From positions 12,928,385-12,992,384 of the forward strand of contig NC_092705.1 of the NCBI RefSeq assembly GCF_964275005.1: 64,000 nt of DNA. Direction: 5' to 3'. The stretch comes from Diadema setosum (lineage: Eukaryota; Echinodermata; Echinoidea; Diadematoida; Diadematidae). Numbering within the stretch: the first letter of the stretch is position 1; every line of letters begins with the position of its first letter. The notes beneath the pieces are model-generated. The model saw only the letters and a list, made by a program, of their open reading frames with translations, was not told the origin of the DNA and did no database searches. Of the stretch, positions 35,640 through 46,381 are shown piece after piece. A program made the translations under genes and the position numbers.

Positions 35640-35906
35640 TTTAGTGGAACATTGTTTTCCATCGTTATGATTATTTACTATTTTTGTTGCCATGGCAAAG
35701 TGCATTGTTTCTTTTTCATGACATCATTCGTACATATACTTTACATTGTATTTGAAAAAAAAAATGCCTTTATCAGACGAATGTAAGACAAACTGAAAAA
35801 TTGTACCACTTTGGATCATGTTCCCTTTTTCTTTTCTTTTTTTTTTTTTTTTTTTTTTGATGATGGAAATAAAGAAACTATTGAATTGAATTGAATTGAA
35901 TTGAAA
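35640..35906 (+). mobile_element. Retroposon 3' end with (TTGAA)n tail
   Basis: AT-rich segment with a long T-run, GGAAATAAAG at 35866-35875, and a TTGAA tail of about four units (35882-35906). Confidence 0.6.
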
Positions 35907-35909
35907 TAT

Positions 35910-36390
35910 TTTTCTGTCAATTAACTCTTTCCAAGTTTATTGTTTTTTTATTGCGTTCGTGTCAGGTACAACAAGCATATGAAAACCCCATGATTCATTT
36001 GCATGCTAACTGATATTGATGGCGATGGTGATAATAATCTTTTCTGCTATTATCTGTGGTGAAAGACTATGGCATCCAAGGCACGTCATCGGATAAGTGG
36101 AATTGTGTTCCTCACAGCTTTGACCTCGTTATCTAAGACTCCACGATTGCCTCTGTCATATCAGTTAAATCTATCTTCAAAAGTGATTATACTGTTTAGG
36201 AAAATAGTCATTTTGTGTTTTCATATTGCCCGGTCAGGGCAAAAACTAGAAATATACGTGACTATTGAGCTGACTTTAGTCCTTCTCAGTCTAATTCGTA
36301 TTTCTTTCAACCAAGATCGTACATTAAAAAAAAAAAACAGTACAACTGCGAGCTTTAAATCTGAGATTGATGACATTTGTCAGTCACTGC
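35910..36390. other. Non-coding stretch
   Basis: No gene is supported. The open frame at 36069-36404 shows no domain, no splice context and an A-run inside. Confidence 0.35.
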
Positions 36391-36679
36391 TACCGTACTT
36401 ATAATGATAAACAAAACGCATAGGCATGGCATAATGCCCTGAACTGAGCATAATTTGCATGTTTTCACACGATGTGTTCTGTTGAGCATTATCAGTACAT
36501 AATATAATAGAAACATGCACATTGTGCTCAGGTTAGGAGAAGGCGCATTTCATTGTCTTTTTGTTAGTGATATTAGTACTTAAGTGGCGATTGAAAGGAT
36601 GATGTCATCGAGAGAATCTCGGTTTAGAAGGGTTTGCGGACATATCCAAATTTATCTGAAGAAAAATGGTAGAAAAAAA

Positions 36680-36724
<45 letters not shown>

Positions 36725-36800
36725 TTTGGACACATTAGTGTTGATCAGGGTAAGATGCATCAACACAAGGAAACATTCATTTGTGTTGCTTATGATCTCA
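36391..36800. mobile_element. Palindromic repeat, third copy of the GCATAATTTGCATG family
   Basis: It shares blocks with 46681-47249 and 58452-58800: a GAGCATAATTTGCATGTTT block and its antisense partner near 36510-36532, a GATGATGTCATC block, and a CTGAAGAAAAATGGTAGAAAA block. A (TA)n tract (36679-36720) interrupts it. Confidence 0.5.
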
Positions 36801-36920
36801 AATGTCTTCTCACTCTCGAGAACGCTAAACTTAATTTCGTTTTTGATTGTATTGTCCATTTACTATATGTCATTTCATTTCATTTCTTTCGTTTCCAACA
36901 AAATACAATCAAAGTATACA

Positions 36921-37088
36921 AATGATGCACATAGGACAGAGTGGATCGGTGAGAATTGGATGCGCGAGTTTAACTTTGGAACTGTTCAAACCCATGAGTA
37001 CAGCATGTGGGTTTTTGACTGTTTCCAAAGTTAAATGAGAGCATCCAATTCTCACCGATCCACGAAATAGGCCTATTAGTGCATCATT
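36921..37088. repeat. Near-perfect 168-bp palindrome
   Basis: The left arm starts AATGATGCAC (36921) and contains GTGGATCGGTGAGAATTGGA (36941-36960) and TTTAACTTTGGAA. The right arm mirrors it, ending GTGCATCATT (37079-37088), with only a few mismatches. The unpaired centre is short (about 7-12 nt near AGTACAG). It is a fold-back element or hairpin-forming locus. Confidence 0.8.
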
Positions 37089-37667
37089 CGTTTTATAAAA
37101 TGGGCATGTAAATTCATGACATTCAACCTTTTCCTTATAAATGCGTCATATATACCTACAACAATATAAAAGGGTTGAGCCATGTGTTCAGATTTACTGG
37201 ACGCATGGCTCAAGTGTGGATCAGTAAAAATCAAAGCATGATAATTGGCCAATCAGATTGCAGAGATTCTAAAGCCCATTTTGTAATACTATAACAGGTA
37301 ACATACACATAGCAATACGGAATCAATGCAGCTTGTGTCATATTATGAAGGCCAATATTGTATAAGGAGACACAATCATACTGTAATGTGACTTTATACC
37401 GTATCAAAGAAAAAGTTGTTAGAAGTAGAGAGAACTGTTGAAAAGCTTGGCTTGTAATTTGCAGTTCCCTCACGAATAATAGCTAATTACTGAACAAACA
37501 ATACTAAGACAGATTGCCTAAAAAAAGACAAAAAAAAAATAAACATAAAATATGTGCACAACCGCATAAATAAATATGGATAAACAAACAAGAAGCAGCT
37601 TTCTTTGTATAACGAGGGTAAGGGTTGAAGGAATGACAAAAGACACGAAACTGAACAGTCATAATGC

Positions 37668-37868
37668 TATACGCCGAAAATTTCGCGAGGTTTTATTTTC
37701 GCGAATTTAAAAACATGCGAATTTAAAAACTCATGCTCTCGACATGAATGTAACCTGCTCTGTTCAGTACTGTGCTCCACAATCGCGAATTTAACCACTC
37801 GCGAAATTATTGTCGGGAAGTCCCGATTCGCGAAAAATTATAGACTCGCTAAATATATGGCGTACACG
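37668..37868. mobile_element. Short TIR element (TTCGCGAATTT family)
   Basis: The ends TACGCCGAAAATTTCGCGAG and, in reverse complement, TACGCCATATATTTAGCGAG form imperfect terminal repeats. The interior repeats CGCGAATTTAA/TTAAATTCGCG. Its right terminal repeat is also the start of the downstream duplicated cassette. Confidence 0.65.
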
Positions 37869-38155
37869 GTAGACTAATTATCTGATTATGTGCTCTACAC
37901 ATACAAAGACGACCACTATCACCAGCATCGAAACAAAAAGTGAACGATGAATTGAGGAAATGTGCACTTAAAACACACACGCGCACAAACATTATACACA
38001 CACTTCAAAGATCAGTTTACTGCAGTTACAGACCTAACTGCTTGATTGGTTTGGACTCATTTGTATGATCAATGTTAAAAGTGCGCGACTAATTTTACTG
38101 TGTGATGTGAAGGCATTAATATTAAGTCCATTGCTTTTGCGCCGTTCTGGTGGCA

Positions 38156-38491
38156 ATGGACGGGGCTTGCAAGGATATCGAAAATGGCGGGGATGTTCCA
38201 CTGGAGACAGAGGTAGTCCTCAAAAGACTTGATGATGAAGTGGTTGTCGCCCAGTCGGAAGTGCGTGATGAAACCGACTACTTCAATGCGACGTCGTACG
38301 CGCAACCAGGACATACATGTACTGGTATTCTGGACAATTGGAGACCCAATCCTTTGATTCGTGTGTCGCGGTTGATTTGTTGTTGCGTGTGCTGCGTACT
38401 GTTCATTGTTTTGGCCATCATCGCTGGAATTATCTACGGATTTGTAGAGCTAGGTCGACGCAAAGTCGAAGATTTAATACCCAGCATCTAG
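38156..38491 (+). CDS. Small single-pass membrane protein, copy A
   Basis: 111 codons from ATG 38156 (GGCAATGG context; the start is shared with copy B). The protein has an acidic N-terminal region (MDGACKDIENGGDVPLE...), an NAT glycosylation-like site, a basic WRPNPLIRVSR segment, then the cysteine-clustered membrane helix ICCCVCCVLFIVLAIIAG (about residues 74-98), and a short charged C-terminus (GRRKVEDLIPSI). Basic residues and clustered cysteines before the helix suggest a cytosolic, possibly palmitoylated N-terminal side (inference). I recognise no family. A consensus donor (CAG|GTAATA at 38494/38495) lies 3 nt after the stop, so the stop is in a spliced exon. Copy A differs from B by an insertion (QPGHTCTG region) and about ten substitutions. 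Confidence 0.75.
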   Translation: MDGACKDIENGGDVPLETEVVLKRLDDEVVVAQSEVRDETDYFNATSYAQPGHTCTGILDNWRPNPLIRVSRLICCCVCCVLFIVLAIIAGIIYGFVELGRRKVEDLIPSI

Positions 38492-38545
38492 CAGGTAATA
38501 TCTATCTTTCTCCCCTCTTGACAGGTGTAACATCTAATACATTAC

Positions 38546-38548
<3 letters not shown>

Positions 38549-38588
<40 letters not shown>
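38549..38588. repeat. (TA)n microsatellite in copy A intron
   Basis: About 40 bp of TA repeat after the copy A splice donor. The corresponding position in copy B has expanded tracts. Confidence 0.9.
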
Positions 38589-38590
<2 letters not shown>

Positions 38591-39389
38591 CCTACATATA
38601 TACTCACATTTAATTTTATTTGACCATTTTGTCTGTATCGCTCTCATCGATTAATTTTTGTATTGTGGTTGTATCCAAGCATATTCAGAAAAGGTAGAAT
38701 ATAATAAATGATTGTATCTCCCTCTCTCACAACGGAACTTTTGCATTTTTAGAATTGAAATAAAATGACTCGATGTACACTTTTCGTGGAATTTTCCGAA
38801 AATTGTCAGTCCCCAACGTGTACCGAGTCTCTCCCGTATATGACTGATAATACCACATAGAAATACAAATAACTGAGAAATTATCATTCTTTCGCTTGTG
38901 ATTTTCAACTTCTCACAATTAAATGTCAGGTAGAAAGTTTACCTTTTTGATGTTTGCTTTTGACCCGACCTAAACGCCAAATAGCTAAGTCTGTTGTACA
39001 GTGGCATGGGCGACAAATTGTATTGAACACTTCGTATTTCAGTCTTCTCTATTTTTCCGGTTCGTTCATTTCCTTATATAGACTCGCTAAATATATGGCG
39101 TATACGGTAGTCTAATATCTGATTGTGTGCTCTTCACAAACAAAGACGACCACTATCACCAGCGTCGAAACAAAAAGTGAAACAATGAATTGAGGAAATG
39201 TGCACTTAAAACACACACGCGCACAAACATTGCACACACACTTCAAAGACCAGTTTACCGTAATTACAGACCTAACTGCTTAAATTGGTTTTGACTCATT
39301 TGTATGATCAATGTTAAAAGTGCGCGACTAATTTTACTGTGAAGGCATTGGAATTAAAAAGTCCATTGCTTTCGTGCAGCCTGGTGGCA

Positions 39390-39713
39390 ATGGACGGGGC
39401 TTGCAAGGATATCGAAAATGGCGGGGATGTTCCACTGGAGACAGAGGTAGCCCTCAAAAGACTTGATGATGAAGTGGTTGTCGCCCGGTCGGAAGCGCAG
39501 GATGAAACCGACTACTTCAATGCGACGTCGTACGCGCCACATACTAGTATTCTTGACGATTGGAGACCCAATCCTTTGATTCGTGTGTCGCGGTTGATTT
39601 GTTGTTGCGTGTGCTGCGTACTGTTCATCGTTTTGGCCATCATCGCTGGAATTATCTATGGATCCATAGAGCTAGGTCGACGCCAAGCCGAAGACTTAAT
39701 ACCTAGCATCTAG
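39390..39713 (+). CDS. Small single-pass membrane protein, copy B
   Basis: 107 codons from ATG 39390, paralogous to copy A over its whole length. It has the same acidic N-terminus, WRPNPLIRVSR, cysteine-clustered helix (ICCCVCCVLFIVLAIIAG) and LIPSI C-terminus. Differences include AQSEV to ARSEA, a shorter segment after SYAP, and FVELGRRKV to SIELGRRQA. The stop TAG is again followed directly by CAG|GTAA (donor 39716/39717). The only plausible acceptor downstream is TTTATTCCAG|G at 40380/40381. The function is unknown. Conservation of frame, stop and donor in both copies argues that these are real genes. Confidence 0.75.
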   Translation: MDGACKDIENGGDVPLETEVALKRLDDEVVVARSEAQDETDYFNATSYAPHTSILDDWRPNPLIRVSRLICCCVCCVLFIVLAIIAGIIYGSIELGRRQAEDLIPSI

Positions 39714-39760
39714 CAGGTAATATTTATCTTTCTCCCCTCTTGACAGATAATACATGTTAT

Positions 39761-39765
<5 letters not shown>

Positions 39766-39850
<85 letters not shown>

Positions 39851-39865
39851 ATATATATATATATA
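39766..39865. repeat. (TA)n microsatellite in copy B intron
   Basis: Two long TA tracts separated by CCATATA units, expanded relative to copy A. Confidence 0.9.
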
Positions 39866-40380
39866 CACTGTATGTACATACATGCTATACTCACATTTAA
39901 TTTTTTTTTTTAACAATCTTGTCTGTATCGCTCTCATCGATTGATTTTTGTATTGTGGTTGTATCCAAGCATATTCAGAAAAGGTAGAATATAATAAATG
40001 ATTGTATCTCCCTCTCTCACAACGGAGCTTTTGCATTTTTAGAATTGAAATAAAATGACTCGATGTACACTTTTCGTGGAATTTTCCGAAAATTGTTAAT
40101 CCCCAACGTGTACCGAGTCTCTCCCGTATATGGCTGATAATACCACATAGAAATACAAATAACTGAGAAATTATCATTCTTTCGCTTGTGATTTTCAACT
40201 TCTCACAACTAAATGTCAGGTAGAAAGTTTACCTTTTTGATGTTTGCTTTTGACCCGACCTAAACGCCAAATAGCTAAGTCTGATGTACAGTGGCATGGG
40301 CGATATATTGTATTGAACACTTCGTATTTCAATCTCTCTATTTTCCGGTTCGTTTCATTTCCTTTTCCGGTTTATTCCAG

Positions 40381-40504
40381 GGCACTGTGGGAGAAAGACC
40401 TCTCAAGTGTCAATACGTTTGCTCCTCACCGGCAAAAACGACGAAGTCAGAGTTTCTACGATAGGTCATCATCGTCGCAACATGAGAAGAAAGGAAGCGT
40501 CTGA
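40381..40504 (+). other. Predicted shared 3' exon of the small membrane-protein genes
   Basis: It begins after a strong acceptor (CCGGTTTATTCCAG|GGCACTG). Because both upstream coding exons end with their stop 3 nt before the donor, this would be 3' UTR. One frame is nevertheless open to the TGA at 40502-40504 and reads ALWEKDLSSVNTFAPHRQ followed by a Ser/Arg-rich tail; it would be translated only with a different upstream splice. The end of the exon is unknown. Confidence 0.4.
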
Positions 40505-40509
40505 AGACT

Positions 40510-42135
40510 GCATCAATGCTCCAAACTGCATATGAGACAATGGATGGGATCTACCTATACATCAGCGCATTGGCTAAATAGCGACCTCATAATCAGCATG
40601 AAAAAATGTGTTTTTCACTCCAGATTTTCTGATATTACAGTTTTGAATATCGTCTCGTAACCCTCTATGGACCAGGGACTTTGGGCAGTGGGTTTCTGTG
40701 TGAATCGGCGCTCAAAGCACACTTACGTTTAGAAAGATGTCTACATTTCATAATTTTAATGTTATCTTACTCTAATGGATTGCTGACAACTGTAAAGCTG
40801 GTCTGTTATTTGATGTTTGCTTGCTAGTGGGTGTTACTGTTAATTCATTGAGTTCTTTGTTGTCTGTTTTCTCACCAAGGGTCGTTATAGTACATAGTAT
40901 TGATGTATTGGGGCTGTTACATTATAAAAGAAAGTTTAAAGGGAGTTTCTTCGACGGCCGATTTGGAGATAATGTTTGATGAAATGAGAGTAATGAAAAT
41001 ATCGACACACATACACACAAACTTCAGCAGGTTTGATACTATTATTTCTCGTGGACGAAATACTAAGCACTTAGCTTTTGACTTCCACGTATTTTAATGA
41101 TCCATGAACTATCAAATTCACGTAATGTTGCCTGGGCAAGTTTGTAAGTCTGTAAGAACGAATGATAAGAATTCCTTCCTTCCTTCCACTGATACATTTA
41201 ACAATAACAGTCTGATTTCAAGTTTCGTTGATGTATCAACGATGTATGGATAACTTAATATTACTTTTGCATACATGGTATGATTTGCCAAAAAAAAGAA
41301 AAAGTTTATCATATACTAAGTACTTTAAAAATGTGATTCAGCGGCAATAGTGTTAGTGCAATGAAGCAGATATTGATTAGTTTGATCTGGTTGATCAAGA
41401 TAACTTTACTTTGGAGATTTAGGCAGATTTTTGAAATAACTTTTGTATACTTGGTTAGATTTAAAAATATATATATATATTGTACTGTATATTAAAAAAA
41501 ATGTGAAAGATTCATTGATAACACAAATGAGAAGAACAGCTGCTCATTCCTGTTTAAACTAATTTCATAGCAAAAATAAGCCTGATCTTCAACGAAATTC
41601 AAATGAAATATATATCACTAAAAATAATCAGCAGCATTATTGTTGTAAATATTGATTAGCGAGATTATCGTAAGCGCAACTATTGCACTTGCTGTTATTT
41701 TTTATCTATCCATGCTCTACTACTTCTACGACTGCTTGCTACTACTAATTTGTTGTTATTATTATTATTGTTATTATTATTATCATCATCATTATCATCA
41801 TCATCATTATCATCATTTATTATTGTTATAATTACTACTACTATTACTACTATTACTTGCTACTATCTACTACTACTACTACTACTACTGGGATTACTTA
41901 ACTGTTACTACCACTATCCTAGCTGACAAAAACATTGTGATGCCATAAGATACGGAACAGTAGAAAGACAGAGTAAAACAGTCAATGTAGTGTTCCACAC
42001 ACGCGAAAGTTATGTTGACACCTGGCCATTGGAGCGCCTTCTTCGAAACTTTGATAACAACACGTTTCCAGTCACGTCTGTTACGAATAATGTTACCGGA
42101 GTGAGCGTTGATTGGTCATCCCTTTAATGACGTCA
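40510..42135. other. Non-coding stretch with trinucleotide repeats
   Basis: No gene is seen. A mixed (ATT)n/(ATC)n/(TAC)n microsatellite region occupies about 41750-41890. A minus-strand AATAAA (plus TTTATT near 41816) could serve the LAMP-like gene ending at 42140. Confidence 0.4.
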
Positions 42136-42139
42136 CTGA

Positions 42140-44635
42140 CTAGAATGAGGAGTAAGTGGAATCCTTCCTGTTAATGGCACAGCTTGTCAAACCAATAGCT
42201 AAGATGACGGCTATCACAGACAGTGTGCACCCTAGGACGATGGCGAGGGTTTTGCTTCCGTTGTTTTGCTGATGACAGTTGTAAGCTGCATGCGGAGATA
42301 TTGCAATGATGTGATGGTATTAACAAAAAACCCAAAGTAATGACACTAAGAATAATGATTATTGCAAAAATGAAAATCTAGAAATTGACGATAGCAATAG
42401 CAATCCTGCTGTCAGTATGACGTAAAGACACGCGCTTTATAACATGCCACTCCTTCAAAAAGCATTTTAACTTTCTTGTTCTTGTCTTTAATTTTGATCT
42501 GTATATGAGCATTATTATCAATACTACAATCACGTGATAGCGGTCACACGCTTTATAAACTTGCCAGACAGTCAGGTTTTCTTTGAGCAGTGTAATCATC
42601 TTGTCAGGAACAAATAAATGTAACACTTTCCATAAACATAACTTATATACCTAGACATGGACCTGGATATTTTTCATGCTATCTTTTAAACAGTGAAATC
42701 AATTCATTTTTACTGCGTCGTGTAGTGTGTATATATAATGGGTTATGTTCGTTATTCCGAAGGTTTATTGTTCTGAAACACACAATACCCCATGACAATC
42801 GCTAATCAGAAAATGAAAAACAGATTCGTTTATCCGAACGGTTTTGGTATTACAGATGTAATTTAGAGTTCGTTATTTCGAAAGTTCATTAATTTGAAAA
42901 TAGAAAAATAAAAATCGTTATTCCGAAGGCCCGTTTATCCGAAAAAGGGAATGTTTCGTTATTCCGAACATTAGTTCAGGGAAAATTTAACAATGTTCGT
43001 CATTCCAAATGTGAAAAGACGGTCGGTACTAAGTGGATACATGAACGTTAAGAACAACTTGGATTAGGAAACCCACTGAATATCGAACCTTATTTCATAA
43101 TACATTGTAATGACAGGGCCCTCTGCGAGAGTATGTTTGTGTATACCATGTATATGCTTATGTAGACAGATTATTTGCTCAAAAAATAAATGAGTGTGGA
43201 ATATCTTCTTTTTCTGAGCATCATAGATAATGTTTTGATTCTAGAGAGGAAGATATAAGATATAAGATATTGCAGGAAATATTTTGAAGAAATTCTTGAG
43301 TGGTCCATAATCTATAAGCATTGCTTTAATAGTGGACCTCTCACTTCTCTTCCCCCCCCCCCCCTCCCTCTAAACATAATTTTGTATAAACATATGTATA
43401 CATAATTTATCTTTATTAATTTGTTGACTACACTCTTAAAATATTGGGTATATGTATACATAATTTATCTTTATTAGTTTGTTGACTACACTCTTAAAAT
43501 ATTGGGTAAATTTAGTTGGGTAATTGTTGGTTGGTAAAAAAAATATATATATATATATATATATCATTCTGGGCAATTATCGCCCAATTGAGCTTTTAGG
43601 TGATTAAACCAACATTGGGCAATTATTCTTACTTAAATATTGGGCGAATATCTACCAACAGAATTGGTAATGGAGAGTTGGGTACTTTTTGCACCGCTGT
43701 TGTGTATTTAAAGTGACGCATTCCCTTTGCGTGTTGGGTAATTTTTGTTGGACAACTGATACTTTTTTTCTCTCTCTCTCCCTCCCTCCCTCCCTCTCCC
43801 TCCCTCCCTCCCCCCTTCTCTCTCATTTCTCTCTCTCTCTCTCTCTCTCTTTCTTCCTTTCCCTTTCTTCCACTAATTCTGTTTTTGTCCCATTCCGTTC
43901 AATTGTATCTCCTTAGTTTAGTTATGCCATGTTGTTGTGCATATGTGTAATGTATTTGTAATTGTATGTGTATTTTTGGAAGAAATTCTTGAGTGGTCCA
44001 CAATCTACAAGCACTGCTTTTTAGTGGACCTCTCAGTTCTCTTTTTTTTTCTCCTCAAAATATAACTTTGTATTTTCCCGTATGTATACATGATTCATCT
44101 CTATTAGTTTGTTGGATATCGTTAATCCTTCGCACTTTGTACTGTATACATGCTTATGATGGATTTTCTGATTTACCTCGTGTTATGTTTTGTTGGAAAG
44201 AAAATGAGAATGAAATAAATGAATTGAATTGAATTGAATTGAATACTTGGGTAGAAATTCGCCATATGTAATTTACCAACATCATTTTGCACATTAAGCC
44301 TGGGTATTTCTTACCAGTACTTGGGTAATTTTGTTACGTTCCTTTCTAAATTGGTAAATTTCATGGACAAGTGAAAAAATCTGTGCGTGTTATTAGTACG
44401 CGTGTATGTGTGTATGTATGTGACGGTGTGTGTGTGTGTGTGTGTGTGTGTGTGGCATAGGCCTACGTAAGGAAGGATGGCCGAACCTAACGATTTTGTA
44501 GGGGGTACTTACTATAGGGTGTTCTCCGTTTTAGGAATGGGAGGGGGGCGGACAACACACACACACACACACACACATGCACACACACATACACACACAC
44601 ACACACAGACACGGTATTGTATATATATATAATAT

Positions 44636-44682
<47 letters not shown>

Positions 44683-46347
44683 CAAAAGCTACGTCTACCG
44701 CCTCTTCTTTACTCTCACCCATATTATACATATTATAATTAATATATATAAGCAAGAGCTACACTGTGGGAGTATCTGTCTGTGGGAGCAAACTACAGGA
44801 TACTCCTACAATATTGCTGGTTTATGTTTTGTGTGTGTGTTTGTGTGTGTGTGTGTACGTGAATGTGTGTGTCGGTTTGTGTGCAAATAGTTAGATGACA
44901 CAATTTGAAACCCATAAACCTGACTGGACTTGCTTACCACTTCATTCCAGACTAAAACCCAGTAACTAAAACATTGAAATTTTGATACCAGTTGATACCA
45001 ATTGGTTTCTATTGGTTTCTACTGTGTTTTTCCTTTTGCTCATGAATATTCATAAGCTATTCAAGTTTTCTTTGTGAAAAAGATAATATACTGTTAAATT
45101 TAATGTTTTTATGATTTCAATAAACTCTGAAATGTCTGAAATGTATTAGAAATTTATTGAATATCATTGCCGTGATATTCACAATTTCAACTTGTACCTT
45201 TGATGAGGTATTTTCATATTTTTATAATAAAAGTGTCATCTACATGGTAACCATGTCTTAAAGCATTACAACTAAATAACCCTATATATGTGAATGAAAT
45301 ATCACTGGTACTAACTAGGTCTAGGATGTAGGCTAAGCCTAGATGTACTTGTAGGAATAGGCTTTAAGACTAGCTGTAGGATTATGATAGTTTAGATATG
45401 ATCGATGTCTTGATATACACATGTTCTGATAAACACCCATACATCAAATAATTCAACACAAAATTAATTTTGACAAATGGAAGTTGGGCAATATCTAATT
45501 GGATAAAATTGGTTGGGCAAATGATTACCAAGCTCAAAATGTAACTGACGGTTGGGAAATTGCAAAGTTGGGTAAAGTCTGATTGGTCAAGAGCTGATGG
45601 GCAATTTGATTTGCCCAACCACATAGCAAACTCATTACCCAACATCAACATCAGTTGGGCAGATTTTAACCAATAGTTGTGTGGACAGTATGTTTCCCAG
45701 TGTTGGTTAAAAGTTGAGCATATTTTTTTTTTTGCCCAATTTTTTTTAAGAGTGTATCGTTTATTTTTCGTACTTTGTAATATATATATGCTTATGATAT
45801 AATTTTTTTATTTACTTTGTGTTATGTTTTGTTGGAAGAAAAAATGAGAATGAAATAAATGAATAGAATTGACTTGAATATAAGATTAAACATAAAAGAA
45901 TGATAATCATAATAGCTATCAACAACAACAAAATCTACAAAATTTGATGAGCGTGAAACCCCTTCTTAACATCTTTAGTCACTGTCTTTTGGTTTGCAGA
46001 GTATTATTTTAATCTATCGTCTCACCTTCTCCGACTCCGCAGTTACTATTAGTCAGCTGGGCAAACGGCTGTATGATTGGCTCGATGAACTTGATGGATA
46101 TATAGTCCAGGTCAATATCGATGATATCGCATACATAGTACTTTCCATTCGGGGCCTCCACGAGTAACTCCTCGATTGCGTAGCTGTGGATGTGATCTGA
46201 TCAGAACAGACACGAGGATATCTTTATAATATTTTCCTATTTGTTAATTCTGCTTTAAAATAAATATATAAGAATAAAAAGAAAAAAGCCGGGTAGGCCA
46301 TTACTGGTATAAGACTTCTTTTCGATGGGGCCGAACTACGGTTTCAA

Positions 46348-46381
<34 letters not shown>

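Larger units (their letters stand above)
37840..40370 (+). repeat. Tandem duplication of a ~1.25-kb gene cassette
   Basis: Unit A (about 37840-39080) and unit B (about 39081-40370) align along their length: the 5' flank starting TAGACTCGCTAAATATATGG, the coding exon, the splice donor, a (TA)n tract, and intron sequence to TTCGTATTTCA...TTTTCCGGTTCG. Differences are point changes, small indels and TA-tract length. Unit A ends before the acceptor and 3' exon that follow unit B. Confidence 0.85.
43431..45754. mobile_element. TA-flanked TIR element rich in TTGGGTAA/TTGGGCAA
   Basis: The ends CACTCTTAAAATATTGGG and, in reverse complement, CACTCTTAAAAAAAATTGGG have TA on both sides (43429-43430, 45755-45756). 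Both flanks of the interior repeat TTGGGTAAT and TTGGGCAAT in both orientations. Between them are a CT-rich tract, an inner retroposon copy (43980-44243) and microsatellites. A 58-bp direct duplication (43393-43450 and 43451-43508) spans the left insertion junction. Confidence 0.75.
43270..45880 (+). mobile_element. TTGAA-tailed retroposon split by a TIR element
   Basis: The left part 43270-43430 (TTCTTGAGTGGTCCATAATC...TTTGTTGACTA) and right part 45755-45880 (TATCGTTTATTTTTCG... GTTGGAAGAAAAAATGAGAA, then a decayed TTGAA tail) join to match the uninterrupted copy at 43980-44243. The middle is a TA-flanked TIR element. Confidence 0.75.

Noticed and set aside
39710..40198. 162-codon minus-strand open frame opposite the copy B intron
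   Set aside because: Half of it is Tyr/Ile translation of TA repeats. The rest is also open in the duplicated intron but has no motif or splice logic.
44531..44755. Cys/Val and Tyr/Ile-rich open frame
   Set aside because: Product of CA and TA microsatellites.
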